DNA of 64,000 nucleotides from Pseudomonas protegens CHA0 (GTDB lineage Bacteria; Pseudomonadota; Gammaproteobacteria; Pseudomonadales; Pseudomonadaceae), in the NCBI RefSeq assembly GCF_000397205.1, contig NC_021237.1, positions 435,001 through 499,000 on the forward strand, written 5' to 3'. The position numbers and the translations under genes were made by a program. The notes beneath the pieces are model-generated. The model searched no databases. It was not told the origin of the DNA and was given only the letters and a program-made list of their open reading frames with translations. This document shows positions 16,265-26,151 of the stretch, piece after piece. Within the stretch, counting starts at the first letter, position 1; each line of letters begins with the position of its first letter.

Positions 16265-19200
16265 ATGCAATGGATATTCATGCTGCTGGGAGGGGGACTG
16301 GGCTGGCTCCTTGACGAGTCCTTCAGCGACGCCCTGATTGGCGCGGTCTCGGGCTTGGCCATCGGCCTGGCGATTCGTTCCGACGCCTTGCATCGACAAG
16401 TTGTCGACCAGCATCGTGAGCTGGAGAAGGCAAAGAAGGCCCTCGCTACCCTGGGCCAGCGCCTTGCCCTGCTGGAAAGCACCGGCGGCCCCGCTGCCGA
16501 ACCCGCCTCAGAACCCCAGGCCAGCGCCCCGCTGGCCGAGGCAGGCAGCGGCATGAGCGCCGCGCCGGAACTTGCAGACCTTCCCGAATTCATTCTTGAG
16601 GAAGTCCAGCCCGTGGAGCCGGCGCCGGCTGCCCCCGAGCTGGTCTGGGAGTTGCCCGCGGCAGCGAGCCCTGCCGCCTCCGTGGAGGCCAGCCAGCCGG
16701 TGCCGGAGTCGGTATGGCAACCCCAGCCCCAGGCGCCGGCCCGTGAGTCCGTAGCTGCGCCTCGGGAACCCAACCTGATCGAGCGCGCCCTGAGCGGCGC
16801 GCGCAACTGGCTGTTTGGCGGCAACACTGTGCTGCGGGTCGGCGTGGTGCTGTTGTTCCTAGGCCTGGCTTTCCTTCTGCGCTACGCCACCGAAGGCATG
16901 GTGGTGCCGCTGGAGCTGCGCTACGCCGGGGTTGCGGCCTGCTCCCTGGGCCTGCTGGGCCTGGGCTGGTGGTTGCGGCGGCGCAACAGCAACTACGCCC
17001 TGATGCTCCAGGGCACCGGTATCGCCGTGCTGTACCTGACGGTGTTCGCGGCGATGCGCCTGCATCCGTTGCTCGACCCTTCCGCGGCCCTTGGCCTGTT
17101 GGTGGCGGTCACGGTGTTTTCGGCGATCCTGGCCATTACCCAGGACGCCCTCAGTCTGGCGGCCGCTGCAGCCCTGGGCGGCTTTGCCGCACCGATCCTG
17201 ACGTCCACCGGCGCCGGCAGCCATGTGGCACTGTTCAGTTACTTCGCCCTGCTCAATGCCGGCATCCTGGCCATTGCCTGGTTCAAGGCCTGGCGCCTGC
17301 TGAACCTGATCGGCTTTGTCGGCACCTTCGGTATCGGCTTTGCCTGGGGCCTGCGCTCCTACACGCCGGAGCTGCTGTGGAGCACCGAGCCCTTCCTGAT
17401 CCTGTTCTTTGTCATGTACCTGGCCATCGGCCTGCTGTTCACCCGGCGCAAGCTGCTGGAAATGCCCGACGCACCGGCGGATGACAGCCGCCAGGCGCTG
17501 CTGCACTGGTCTGCGCGCAAGGGTGACTACGTCGACGGCAGCATGCTCTTCGGCCCGCCCCTGGTGGGCTTCGGCCTGCAACTGGCGCTGGTCCAGCACC
17601 TGGAGTTCGCAGCTTCCTTCAGTGCCCTGGCCCTGGGCCTGACCTACATAGTCCTGGCCCGGCTACTGATGGGCGGCCGCGCCCTGTTGCTGGGTGAAAC
17701 CTGCCTGGCCCTGGGCGTGATCTTCGCCAGCCTGGCGATCCCTCTAGGCCTGGATGCGCGGTGGACCTGCGCCGCCTGGGCCGTGGAAGGGGCGGGAATC
17801 TTCTGGCTCGGCCTGCGCCAGCAACGGCCGCTGGCCCGGGCGTTCGCCCTGCTGCTGCAACTGGGGTCGGCCCTGGCCTTCCTCAGTAAGCTGCAGCCTG
17901 GCGCTACCAGCCTGCTGGATGGCGCGCCGCTGGGGGCGTTGCTGCTGGGCGTCGCGCTGCTGTTCAGCTTCGACCAGTTGCGGCGGGCGCAGAAGACCCA
18001 GGTAGCGAGCTGGGAGCAGGGCATTGCGCCGATCCTGGCGGTGGCCGGGCTGGCTTTCCTGTACCTGCTGGCGCCGTTGTTCCTGTTCACCCAGGGCACC
18101 GCCATCAGCTGGGCCGTGGCGGGGTTGGCGACGCTGTTTGTCGGCCTGCGCCTGCAATCGCGGACGTTCCTGTTCACCGCCTTCGCCGTGCAGCTGTTGG
18201 GCGGTGCGCTGTTCCTGATGCGCCTGCAAGGTGCGGACGGCGATGCCGGTGCGGTGTTCAACGCCGGCTGGAGCGGGCTGATGAGCGCTTCGCTGATTGG
18301 CCTGGCGCTGATCGGCGGCATGCTCATGGCAGCCCGCAATGACATGGTACGCAGTGATCCGCGGCTGCTGCGGGGCTTGTCCCTGGTACTGCTGGCCGGC
18401 CTGATGATGATCAACCTGGCGGTGCTGTTCGTCCTGCCCTGGAGCACGGCCAGTGGCGTCTGGGCCGCCAGTGGCCTGCTGATCATCTGGCTCAGCCTGT
18501 ATCTGCAGCAGCGGGCCAGCTTTGTCTTCGGTCTGGTGCTCCAGGTGATTGGCGGCAGCACTTTCCTGCTGGCCGGTTCGGGTTGGTATTTCGTCGCGGC
18601 GGACGCTGCGCGGCCTCTGGCCAATGGCGATTTCTGGACGCCGATGGTCCTGGCCCTGGCGGCCCTGGTGGGCGCTTGGCGCCTGCAGCGGAGCAACCAT
18701 GGTTCGGCCTTCGATACCTTGAGCCTGGGCCATCTGTCCGATCTGTTGCTGGCCTGGGGCGCCTGCTGGTGGGCCTTTACCTGGCTCAAGGAAGTGCTGC
18801 GCTTCGCCCCGGCCCATTGGCAGGCCAGCCTGCTGTTGCTGATCAGCGCGGCTAGCGTGTTGCTCTGGGCGCTGCTGGCGGTACGTTTGAAATGGTCGTC
18901 CCTGGGCCTGTTGTGCAGCCTGTTGATACCGGCCGCGGGTCTGGTGCTCCTGGCTTCCTGGGCTCCGCGCTATCACCCGGCGGCGGATTTCGGCTGGCTG
19001 GCCTGGACCCTGTTGTTCGCCGTGCACTTCTTCAGCCAGCGGCGCCTGGCGTCGCAGCTGCCGGCACGGGTGGCGAGCATCGCCCATGTGCTGGGCTGCT
19101 GGTTGCTGATCGGCGTGCTGGCGCTGGAGCTGCGTTATGGCCTGCTGCTGTTGTCCGAGCAGTACAACGCCTGGCGCTGGCTGGGCTGGGCGATCCTGCC

Positions 19201-19897
19201 GAGCCTGTACCTGGTGGCGATGGCCGCGCCGCGCGCCTGGCCGTGGCCGGTTTCTGCCCACTCCCGCGAGTACCGCCTGTATGCCGCGCTGCCCCTGGCG
19301 GTGCTGATGCTCGGCTGGTTCTGGCTGGCGAATATCTTCAGCGATGGCCGGGCCGAACCACTGCCTTACCTGCCGCTGCTCAACCCGCTGGAACTGGGGC
19401 TGCTGTTCGCGCTGTTCGGCGTCTATGTCTGGTCGCGCAGCGCGGTGCGGGAACTGGCGATCCGTGTCGACTACGCCGAGCGTGCCACGCAACTGGTGGC
19501 GGGGCTGTCGCTGTTCGCCTTCTTCACCGTGCTGGTGATGCGGGCGGCCCACCATTGGAGCGGCGTGCCGTTCCAGGCGGATGCGTTGCTGGAATCGATG
19601 ATGGTCCAGGCCGGGCTGTCCATCGTCTGGACCCTGATTGCCCTGAGCCTGATGATCGGCGGCCACCTGCGTCATCGCCGTGAAGTCTGGCTGATCGGCG
19701 CAGTGCTGATTGCCGTGGTGGTGGCCAAGCTGTTCCTGGTGGAGTTGAGCAACCGTGGCGGGCTGGCGCGGATCGTCTCGTTCATCGGGGTGGGAGTATT
19801 GCTGCTGGTGGTGGGCTATTTCGCCCCATTGCCGCCCAAGCGCGCCGAGGCGCAAGCCGAGCCCGGCAAACCGTTGAATGAAGGAGTGTCATCGTGA
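16265..19897 (+). CDS. DUF2339 polytopic membrane protein
   Basis: This is a very hydrophobic 1210-residue protein. A short N-terminal segment is followed by a charged coiled-coil-like stretch (VVDQHRELEKAKKALATLGQ, about residues 41-60). Next comes an Ala/Pro/Glu-rich linker to about residue 170. After that there are more than 20 predicted membrane segments to the C-terminus. This layout is that of DUF2339 proteins, for which I know no established function. Its stop overlaps the GTG start of the DUF3999 gene by 4 bp, so the two are translationally coupled and probably form a complex in the inner membrane and periplasm. Codon use and GC content resemble the neighbours. Confidence 0.85.
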   Translation: MQWIFMLLGGGLGWLLDESFSDALIGAVSGLAIGLAIRSDALHRQVVDQHRELEKAKKALATLGQRLALLESTGGPAAEPASEPQASAPLAEAGSGMSAAPELADLPEFILEEVQPVEPAPAAPELVWELPAAASPAASVEASQPVPESVWQPQPQAPARESVAAPREPNLIERALSGARNWLFGGNTVLRVGVVLLFLGLAFLLRYATEGMVVPLELRYAGVAACSLGLLGLGWWLRRRNSNYALMLQGTGIAVLYLTVFAAMRLHPLLDPSAALGLLVAVTVFSAILAITQDALSLAAAAALGGFAAPILTSTGAGSHVALFSYFALLNAGILAIAWFKAWRLLNLIGFVGTFGIGFAWGLRSYTPELLWSTEPFLILFFVMYLAIGLLFTRRKLLEMPDAPADDSRQALLHWSARKGDYVDGSMLFGPPLVGFGLQLALVQHLEFAASFSALALGLTYIVLARLLMGGRALLLGETCLALGVIFASLAIPLGLDARWTCAAWAVEGAGIFWLGLRQQRPLARAFALLLQLGSALAFLSKLQPGATSLLDGAPLGALLLGVALLFSFDQLRRAQKTQVASWEQGIAPILAVAGLAFLYLLAPLFLFTQGTAISWAVAGLATLFVGLRLQSRTFLFTAFAVQLLGGALFLMRLQGADGDAGAVFNAGWSGLMSASLIGLALIGGMLMAARNDMVRSDPRLLRGLSLVLLAGLMMINLAVLFVLPWSTASGVWAASGLLIIWLSLYLQQRASFVFGLVLQVIGGSTFLLAGSGWYFVAADAARPLANGDFWTPMVLALAALVGAWRLQRSNHGSAFDTLSLGHLSDLLLAWGACWWAFTWLKEVLRFAPAHWQASLLLLISAASVLLWALLAVRLKWSSLGLLCSLLIPAAGLVLLASWAPRYHPAADFGWLAWTLLFAVHFFSQRRLASQLPARVASIAHVLGCWLLIGVLALELRYGLLLLSEQYNAWRWLGWAILPSLYLVAMAAPRAWPWPVSAHSREYRLYAALPLAVLMLGWFWLANIFSDGRAEPLPYLPLLNPLELGLLFALFGVYVWSRSAVRELAIRVDYAERATQLVAGLSLFAFFTVLVMRAAHHWSGVPFQADALLESMMVQAGLSIVWTLIALSLMIGGHLRHRREVWLIGAVLIAVVVAKLFLVELSNRGGLARIVSFIGVGVLLLVVGYFAPLPPKRAEAQAEPGKPLNEGVSS

Positions 19898-21267
19898 GTG
19901 TGAAGCTGAGCCTGGGCTGGTTGGGGGCTGTGGGCCTGTGTGTGGCGTTGTCCGCCGTGGCCCAGGACAAACCGGGGGACTTCAAGTCCCTGGCACCCCT
20001 GAGCCTGAGCGGCGAGGGGCCCTGGTATCGCCTGGAATTGCCGTTGGCGGTGCAACTGCACGCCAGCCAGACCGACCTGCGGGATATCCGTGTGTTCAAC
20101 GCTGCCGGTGAGCCCCAGGCCTATGCCCTGGCGCGCCAGCAGGCGCAGACCACCGAGCAGCACACGCTCAGCGATGTGAAGTGGTTCCCGTTGTACAGCT
20201 CGGCAGATGCCGCCGACAGCACCCCCAGCGTGCGGGTGCAATCCACCAGCAATGGCACGCTGGTGGAGGTTCAGCCCTCCACTCAACTGGAGGCCGGCGA
20301 GGAGGTCCTGCGTGGCTGGTTGCTGGATGCCAGCGCAATCAAGGCTCCGTTGCAGCAACTGGTGCTGGACTGGACCAGCGAACGCGACGGCTTCCAGCGG
20401 TTCAGCATCGAAGCCAGCGACGACCTGCAACACTGGCAGCCCTGGGGCGAAGGCCAGGTGGCGCGCCTGTCGTTCGCCGACGAGCGGGTCGAACAGCATG
20501 AAGTGGCCTTGCCCGGGCAGACGGCGCGCTACCTGCGCCTGTTATGGAACGCCCCGCAAACGGCGCCGGTGCTGACTTCGGCGCAATTGCAAAGCAGTAC
20601 CACCAGCAGCCTGCCCTCGCCGCTGGTGTGGTCGCAGCCCCTGAAGGGCAGCAGTGCCAAGGCCGGCGAGTACACCTGGCAGCTGCCTATGGGTTTGAAC
20701 CTGGAACGGGTGCGCATTGCCCTGACCCAGGCCAACAGCCTGGCTCCGGCCACGCTTTATGGGCGCCGAGAAAGCAGCCTGCCGTGGCAGCCCCTGGGCA
20801 ATGGCCTGCTGTACCGCCTGACCCAGAATGGCCAGGACGTGCAGCAGAACGAACTGCAACTGCCGGGGCAGACCGTGCAGCAACTCAGGCTGGTGGTGGA
20901 TGAGCGTGGTGGCGGCCTGGGCGCCGAGGCCCCGAGCCTGGAGTTCGCCGTGCGTGGCACCCAACTGGTGTTCCTGGCTCGGGGAGCCGGCCCTTACACC
21001 CTGGCCCTGGGCAACCCCACCGCGAGCGCGGCCAACCTGCCGCTGGCGACCCTGATCCCCGACTACAGTGCGCAACGCCTCAAGCAGTTGGGCCAGGCCA
21101 AGGTCGAGGGTGCGGCGCAGCTGGCCTCGGCCACTGTCGCTCCTGCCGCTGCCGTGGCGGCAGGCGGGCCGGACTGGAAGAAGATCGGCCTGTGGGCCGT
21201 ATTGCTTCTCGGGGTGCTGGCCCTGGCCGGCATGGCCTTCAGCATGTTGCGCAAACCCGCGGCCTGA
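19894..21267 (+). CDS. DUF3999 exported membrane-anchored protein
   Basis: The 457-residue protein has a signal peptide ending near AVAQ, a long beta-rich periplasmic region, and one C-terminal membrane helix (IGLWAVLLLGVLALAGMAFSML) followed by a short basic tail. The periplasmic part contains segments that look like discoidin/carbohydrate-binding beta-sandwich repeats (RFSIEASDDLQHWQPWGEGQ and RVRIALTQANSLAPATLYGR), judged by eye. The GTG start at 19894 overlaps the upstream stop (GTGA) and has AAGGAG before it. Tight pairing with DUF2339 suggests a shared envelope function, possibly surface polysaccharide or cell-wall related; that is inference. Confidence 0.85.
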   Translation: MSVKLSLGWLGAVGLCVALSAVAQDKPGDFKSLAPLSLSGEGPWYRLELPLAVQLHASQTDLRDIRVFNAAGEPQAYALARQQAQTTEQHTLSDVKWFPLYSSADAADSTPSVRVQSTSNGTLVEVQPSTQLEAGEEVLRGWLLDASAIKAPLQQLVLDWTSERDGFQRFSIEASDDLQHWQPWGEGQVARLSFADERVEQHEVALPGQTARYLRLLWNAPQTAPVLTSAQLQSSTTSSLPSPLVWSQPLKGSSAKAGEYTWQLPMGLNLERVRIALTQANSLAPATLYGRRESSLPWQPLGNGLLYRLTQNGQDVQQNELQLPGQTVQQLRLVVDERGGGLGAEAPSLEFAVRGTQLVFLARGAGPYTLALGNPTASAANLPLATLIPDYSAQRLKQLGQAKVEGAAQLASATVAPAAAVAAGGPDWKKIGLWAVLLLGVLALAGMAFSMLRKPAA

Positions 21268-21278
21268 GGCGGGCAGGT

Positions 21279-21306
21279 GTGGCGAGGGACCAAGCTCCCT
21301 CGCCAC
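21279..21306 (+). terminator. Hairpin after the DUF2339-DUF3999 operon (REP-like)
   Basis: Perfect 11-bp arms, 21279-21289 and 21296-21306, enclose a 6-nt loop. The GTGGCGAGGGA...TCCCTCGCCAC core resembles a Pseudomonas REP type. There is no T-run, so it may act as an mRNA 3'-end stabiliser rather than a classical terminator. Confidence 0.55.
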
Positions 21307-21453
21307 CAAGGTCCATCGTGCCCGGGGTTTTTGACTACGCTGAAACCGGCGCCTGAACTCTAACTGGCGGTTCCCTGTCTGAGAGGAGGAAATGCGCCTC
21401 GACTCGCGTTAAACTGCGCGGGTTTTTAGCCCCCCATTCCTCCGGAGCCTTCC

Positions 21454-22464
21454 ATGTCCCGCGTTACCCTGAGTCGCTATTTGATTGAGCAGACCCGCAG
21501 CAACAACACTCCTGCCGATCTGCGCTTCCTGATCGAAGTGGTGGCGCGTGCTTGCAAGGAGATCAGCCACGCCGTTTCCAAGGGCGCCCTGGGCGGTGTC
21601 CTGGGCAGCATGGGCACGGAAAACGTGCAGGGCGAAGTGCAGAAGAAGCTCGACGTGATCTCCAACGAGATCCTGCTCGAAGCCAACGAATGGGGCGGCC
21701 ACCTGGCCGGCATGGCGTCCGAGGAAATGGACAATGCCTACCAGATCCCGGGCAAGTACCCCAAAGGCGCCTACCTGCTGGTATTCGACCCGCTGGACGG
21801 CTCCTCGAACATCGATATCAACGCACCGGTCGGCACCATTTTCTCGGTACTGCGCTGCCCGAACGAGTACCTGAGCCAGAACGAAGCCCTGAATGAAAAG
21901 GCCTTCCTGCAGCCGGGCACCCAGCAGGTCGCTGCCGGTTACGCCATCTACGGCCCGCAGACCATGCTGGTGCTGACCCTGGGCGACGGCGTCAAAGGCT
22001 TCACCCTGGACCGCGAAATGGGCAGCTTCGTCCTGACCCACGAAGACATCAAGATTCCGGAGTCCACCCAGGAATTCGCCATCAACATGTCCAACGAGCG
22101 TCACTGGGAAGCCCCGGTCAAGCGCTACGTGGAAGAACTGCTGGCGGGCGACACCGGCCCGCTGAAAAAGAACTACAACATGCGCTGGGTCGCGGCGATG
22201 GTGGCTGACGTGCACCGTATCCTGACCCGGGGCGGTCTGTTCATGTACCCACGTGACAGCCGCGAGCCGGAAAAACCGGGCAAGCTGCGCCTGATGTACG
22301 AAGCCAACCCGATGTCGTTCCTGGTGGAACAGGCCGGCGGCGCGTCCACCGATGGTCACAAGCGCATTCTCGACATTCAGCCTGAAGGCCTGCACCAGCG
22401 TGTGGCGGTGTTCCTCGGCTCGAAGGAAGAAGTGGCCCGCGTGACCGGCTACCACAAGGAATAA
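21454..22464 (+). CDS. fbp: Class I fructose-1,6-bisphosphatase
   Basis: This 336-residue enzyme hydrolyses fructose-1,6-bisphosphate to fructose-6-phosphate, a gluconeogenic step needed when pseudomonads grow on organic and amino acids. The metal-binding signature [14 protein letters not shown] is intact, as are the substrate segment [20 protein letters not shown] and the following STDG. ATG 21454 follows CCGGAG. The DUF924 gene begins 3 bp after the stop, so the two are co-transcribed. Confidence 0.97.
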   Translation: MSRVTLSRYLIEQTRSNNTPADLRFLIEVVARACKEISHAVSKGALGGVLGSMGTENVQGEVQKKLDVISNEILLEANEWGGHLAGMASEEMDNAYQIPGKYPKGAYLLVFDPLDGSSNIDINAPVGTIFSVLRCPNEYLSQNEALNEKAFLQPGTQQVAAGYAIYGPQTMLVLTLGDGVKGFTLDREMGSFVLTHEDIKIPESTQEFAINMSNERHWEAPVKRYVEELLAGDTGPLKKNYNMRWVAAMVADVHRILTRGGLFMYPRDSREPEKPGKLRLMYEANPMSFLVEQAGGASTDGHKRILDIQPEGLHQRVAVFLGSKEEVARVTGYHKE

Positions 22465-22467
22465 ATC

Positions 22468-23070
22468 ATGAGCGCGCCCTGGCAGCCTCTGCTTGATTGG
22501 TGGTTCGGTTCAGCCGAAAAGCCGGCGGAGATTGTCGCTGCCAAGGGCCGGTTGTGGTTCGGCAAGCGCGACAGCCAGGACCTCGAAGCGCGTCAGCGTT
22601 TCGCCGGCCTGGTGGAGCAGGCCCTGGCTGGCGGTTTGACCGAATGGGCGCAAAGCCCCCAAGGTTGGCTGGCCATGGTGCTGTTGCTCGACCAACTGCC
22701 ACGGATGATCTATCGCGACACTCCCAAGGCATTTGCCGGCGACCTGCGTGCCCAGGCACTGGTGGCCCAGGGTATCGCCGCGGATTTTGACCGGCGCCTG
22801 CCGGCCATGCAGCGCTGCTTCATCTACCTGGTGTTCGAGCACTGCGAAAACCTGGCGGTGCAGAACGAGAGCGTTTCACGCTTTACCGCCCTGCACGATG
22901 AACAGCCAGCGGACGAGCGTGCAGTGTTTGCCGACAACCTGGACTACGCCGAACGGCACCAGAAAGTCATTGCCCGCTTTGGGCGCTTCCCCCATCGCAA
23001 TGCCATCCTGGGCCGCGAATCCACGGCCGAGGAACTGGCTTTCCTGCGCGAGCCCGGTTCGCGTTTTTAA
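22468..23070 (+). CDS. DUF924 family protein
   Basis: The 200-residue, mostly helical soluble protein has characteristic family stretches: WWFG near the N-terminus, WLAMVLLLDQLPRMIYRDTP in the middle, and RFGRFPHRNAILGRESTAEE near the C-terminus. I know of no established function. It starts 3 bp after fbp, with its ribosome binding site inside the end of fbp, so expression is likely linked to gluconeogenesis. A bidirectional hairpin follows. Confidence 0.88.
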   Translation: MSAPWQPLLDWWFGSAEKPAEIVAAKGRLWFGKRDSQDLEARQRFAGLVEQALAGGLTEWAQSPQGWLAMVLLLDQLPRMIYRDTPKAFAGDLRAQALVAQGIAADFDRRLPAMQRCFIYLVFEHCENLAVQNESVSRFTALHDEQPADERAVFADNLDYAERHQKVIARFGRFPHRNAILGRESTAEELAFLREPGSRF

Positions 23071-23077
23071 GAGCGCT

Positions 23078-23097
23078 TTCGCCGGCAAGCCGGCGAA
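23078..23097. terminator. Bidirectional hairpin between convergent genes
   Basis: TTCGCCGGC (23078-23086) and GCCGGCGAA (23089-23097) form a 9-bp stem with a 2-nt AA spacer. It is REP-like and placed between the DUF924 stop and the chemoreceptor stop. No long T-run is present. Confidence 0.5.
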
Positions 23098-23106
23098 GCT
23101 GTTCCT

Positions 23107-24987
23107 TTAAATACGGAAACTGCCCACCAGATGCTGCAGGCGCTTGGCCTGCTGCTCCAGGTCGGCGCAGGCGCGCAAGGTGGCCTGGAGGTTTTCCACG
23201 CCTTCCTGGTTGAGGGTGTTGATCTCGGTGATGTCGACGTTGATCGACTCCACCACGGCGGTCTGCTCCTCGGTGGCGGTGGCCACCGACTGGTTCATGC
23301 CGTCGATCTCGCCGATGCGCTGGGTCACGCTGCCCAGGCGCTCGCCGGCCTGGTTGGCAATGCCCACGCTGTTCTCGCTCTCGCGCTGGCTTTCGGTCAT
23401 GGTGCCCACCGCTTCACGGGCGCCTACCTGCAGTTCCTCGATCATCTTCTGCACTTGCTGCGCCGAATCCTGGGTGCGGTGGGCGAGGTTGCGCACCTCG
23501 TCCGCTACCACTGCGAAGCCGCGCCCGGCTTCACCGGCGCGGGCGGCTTCGATGGCGGCGTTGAGGGCCAGCAGGTTGGTCTGCTGGGAGATGCTGGTGA
23601 TCACTTCCAGAATCTGCCCGATGTTCACCGTGCTGCTGTTGAGGGTTTCGATGTTGTCGCAGGAACTGCTGATCTTGGCCGACAGCTGGTGCATCGCGGC
23701 GATGGTCTTGTCCACTACCTGCTGGCCGTCTTCCGCCAGGCTGCGGGCGTCGCTGGAGTGCTGCGAGGCCAGGGCTGCGTTCTGGGCGATTTCCTGGGCG
23801 GCGGCGCCCAGCTGGTTGATGGCTGCGGCCACGCTGCTGGTGCGCGAGGCCTGCTGGTCGGAGTTGAACATCGACGAATTGGAGGCAGCCACGACCCGCA
23901 GGGCCACTTCGTTGACCTGGCCGGTGGCCGAGGACACTTCGCGGATCGAGCTGTGGATGCGTTCGACGAAACGGTTGAACGACACTCCCAGGGTGCCGAA
24001 TTCGTCGTGGCCGTGGATCACCAGGCGTTTGGTCAGGTCGCCTTCACCTTCGGCGATATCGTGCATGGCCCGGCCCATCAGGTGCAGGGGCTGCATCAGC
24101 ATGCGGATCAGCATGCCCAGCAGGCTGATGATGATCACCACGGCAATGGCCATGGCGATGATGGCCGAGGTGCGGAACTCGCTGAGCATGGCGAAGGCGG
24201 TGTCCTGGTCCAGGACCAGGGCCACGTACCAATCGGCCGAGGGCACGCCATTGACGTGGGTGAAGGAAATGAACTGGGTCTTGCCGCCCTGCTGTACTTC
24301 TTTCAGGCCCGGGCTGACGTTCGGCGCTGCGTTGGGGTAGGCCTCGCTCAGGTTCTTGAGCACCAGCTTGCTGTCAGGGTGGATGAGGATCTTGCCCTCG
24401 GCACTGACGATGAAGGCATGGCCGTGACCGCCGAAGTTCAGTGAGTTGATGATGGCGCTGACGCTCGACAGGTCGATGTCGGCACCGGCCACACCGATCA
24501 TCTGGTTCTGGTGCTGTACCGGGGTGGCGACGGTGATCACCAGCTTGCCCGACGAGGCGGCGATGTAGGGTTCGGTGACGATGGTCCGCTGGGCGCCGGT
24601 GGCTGCCTTGTACCAGCCGCGGGCACGGGGGTCGTAATCGGCGGCGCGGTTGCCGGCCGGTACCGAGAACATCACGCCGTCCTGGCCCCCGAAGTAGCTG
24701 AGCTGGAAGTTGCCGGTGTAGGCGGGCAGGCCGACGCTGCGTTTCAGGCTATCGGCGCCGCTGCCGTCCACGGCGATCTGCTGGGCCAGGGTTTGCAGGA
24801 GCTGGATGCGGCTCTCCAGCCAGGTCTGGATGTTGCTGGTGGTCAGGCTGCCCAGTTCCTGCATCGAGGCTTCGGTGCTGCTGCGCAGGGCCTCTCGCTG
24901 TCGATAGTCGTTGAACAGAATAAAACAGGCGAACGCAACGGCAACCACAAGGGCGGCGGCGAGCAGGATCTTGTGGCTGAACTTCAT
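23107..24987 (-). CDS. Methyl-accepting chemotaxis protein with dCACHE domain (PctA-like)
   Basis: With the start at MKFSHKILL (ATG 24987) the protein has 626 residues, close to the 629 of P. aeruginosa PctA. Order: TM1 (about 5-25), periplasmic dCACHE domain, TM2 (about 270-295), HAMP, then a cytoplasmic signalling domain with the conserved tip around [20 protein letters not shown]. The dCACHE domain contains RARGWY, then EPYI and GADID, which fits the known amino-acid-binding motif (R/W/Y ... Y ... D). It is therefore probably a receptor for amino acids or amines. An in-frame ATG at 24999 is an alternative start. No C-terminal CheR-binding pentapeptide is present (ends QHLVGSFRI). Confidence 0.92.
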   Translation of the reverse strand: MKFSHKILLAAALVVAVAFACFILFNDYRQREALRSSTEASMQELGSLTTSNIQTWLESRIQLLQTLAQQIAVDGSGADSLKRSVGLPAYTGNFQLSYFGGQDGVMFSVPAGNRAADYDPRARGWYKAATGAQRTIVTEPYIAASSGKLVITVATPVQHQNQMIGVAGADIDLSSVSAIINSLNFGGHGHAFIVSAEGKILIHPDSKLVLKNLSEAYPNAAPNVSPGLKEVQQGGKTQFISFTHVNGVPSADWYVALVLDQDTAFAMLSEFRTSAIIAMAIAVVIIISLLGMLIRMLMQPLHLMGRAMHDIAEGEGDLTKRLVIHGHDEFGTLGVSFNRFVERIHSSIREVSSATGQVNEVALRVVAASNSSMFNSDQQASRTSSVAAAINQLGAAAQEIAQNAALASQHSSDARSLAEDGQQVVDKTIAAMHQLSAKISSSCDNIETLNSSTVNIGQILEVITSISQQTNLLALNAAIEAARAGEAGRGFAVVADEVRNLAHRTQDSAQQVQKMIEELQVGAREAVGTMTESQRESENSVGIANQAGERLGSVTQRIGEIDGMNQSVATATEEQTAVVESINVDITEINTLNQEGVENLQATLRACADLEQQAKRLQHLVGSFRI

Positions 24988-25207
24988 ATTTCTGGTCATT
25001 AAATGAACTACCGCGAGGGGCTGGTCAACGAGGGGCGTCAATTTGCCACAGTGGAGGGCTTTGCGCTGCATCTTATGTCGACTGGCCACCACTGAAAATG
25101 AGGGGCAGATACACAAAGCCGACGAACTGTCAGGTGCGGCAAAAAGGTCCTTGATTTACGAGGCAATTGCCCGGTTTGCCAGGCAAGAAATACCCGTCTC
25201 CCCGGGG

Positions 25208-25264
25208 AACCAGAAGGGGGTTTTCTCTTCTAAGCTTCTGGTTGGCTGACAGGCCTTCCCCCTT
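25208..25264 (+). promoter_or_regulatory. Leader with mutually exclusive hairpins before a small lipoprotein gene
   Basis: AACCAGAAG (25208-25216) can pair with CTTCTGGTT (25235-25243). Alternatively AAGGGGG (25214-25220) can pair with CCCCCTT (25258-25264), just before the AGGAG ribosome binding site. The overlap of the two left arms makes the structures exclusive. The rest of the 294-bp gap 24988-25281 shows no gene. Confidence 0.3.
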
Positions 25265-25281
25265 TTGTTCAGGAGTTCACC

Positions 25282-25536
25282 ATGTCCCTGCGTTCTCTCG
25301 CTCTGTTGTCGTTCTGCGTGCTGCTGGCCGCGTGCAGCAAGGTCAATCAGGAAAACTATTCCAAGCTGTCGGCGGGTATGCCCAAGGCCGAGGTCGAACA
25401 ACTCCTGGGCAAGCCGACTGACTGTTCGGGCGCGCTGGGCATGTCCAGCTGCACCTGGGGTGACAAGAACAGCTTTATCAGCGTGCAGTACGCCGGTGAC
25501 AAGGTTCTGATGTTTTCCGGGCAAGGCCTGAAGTAA
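25282..25536 (+). CDS. Small BamE/SmpA-like lipoprotein
   Basis: The 84-residue product has a lipoprotein signal peptide with lipobox LLAAC (Cys19), so the mature protein begins CSKVNQENYSKL. The segment YSKLSAGMPKAEVEQLLGKP followed by a beta-rich end matches the short BamE/SmpA-like fold (helix pair plus three strands). It is too short and too divergent to be BamE itself. The role is unknown. Residue 2 of the mature protein is Ser, which favours outer-membrane sorting. ATG 25282 follows CAGGAG. A lipocalin gene follows in the same direction after 35 bp. Confidence 0.8.
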   Translation: MSLRSLALLSFCVLLAACSKVNQENYSKLSAGMPKAEVEQLLGKPTDCSGALGMSSCTWGDKNSFISVQYAGDKVLMFSGQGLK

Positions 25537-25571
25537 AAAAACCGGGGCTTCGGGCCCACGGGAGAAAAATA

Positions 25572-26141
25572 ATGATGCGTTTTGCTGTCACTCTTCTGGT
25601 CGGCCTGCTCTTGGCCGGCTGCGCCACGTCCCGGGACGATTCGCTGGCGCCCAAGACCGTCAACCACGTCGATCTCAAGCGTTATCAGGGCACCTGGTAC
25701 GAGCTGGCGCGGTTGCCCATGTACTTCCAGCGCAACTGTGCGCAATCCGAGGCTCGCTATACCCTGCTGCCGGAGGGCAACGTGGCGGTGCTCAATCGCT
25801 GCCTGACGCCGGAATGGAAATGGGAAGAGGCCCGTGGTACGGCCACGCCTCAAGTGCCGGGCAAGACCGACAAGCTGTGGGTGGAGTTCGATAACTGGTT
25901 CTCGCGGCTGCTGCCGGGCGCTACCAAGGGCGACTACTGGGTGTTGTACGTCAGTGATGACTACAAGACCGCGATTGTCGGCAACCCGAACCGCCGTTAC
26001 CTGTGGCTGCTGTCGCGGACCAAGGAGGTCAACGAAACGGTGCGCGAGGAACTGCTGAGCAAGGCTCGCCAGCAGGGGTATGACACCACGCGGCTGATCT
26101 GGCGGGTGTCGGACTCGGCCATGGCCAAGACCTCGAAATAA
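25572..26141 (+). CDS. blc: Outer-membrane lipocalin (Blc-like lipoprotein)
   Basis: The 189-residue protein has a signal peptide with lipobox LLAGC, then the lipocalin GxW motif YQGTWYELARLP. Further on come GNVAVLNRC and, near the C-terminus, YVSDDYKTAIVGNPNRRYLWLLSR, as in bacterial Blc lipocalins. These bind lysophospholipids or fatty acids at the outer membrane and are often stationary-phase or envelope-stress induced. GGGAGA precedes the ATG at 25572; a second ATG directly follows. It is probably co-transcribed with the small lipoprotein gene. Confidence 0.9.
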   Translation: MMRFAVTLLVGLLLAGCATSRDDSLAPKTVNHVDLKRYQGTWYELARLPMYFQRNCAQSEARYTLLPEGNVAVLNRCLTPEWKWEEARGTATPQVPGKTDKLWVEFDNWFSRLLPGATKGDYWVLYVSDDYKTAIVGNPNRRYLWLLSRTKEVNETVREELLSKARQQGYDTTRLIWRVSDSAMAKTSK

Positions 26142-26151
26142 GCTCATCCGC

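Noticed and set aside
25565..25572. AAAAATAA match to the CA motif at the lipocalin start
   Set aside because: It is a simple A-run overlapping the start codon, and a lipocalin is not an expected catabolite-repressed target.
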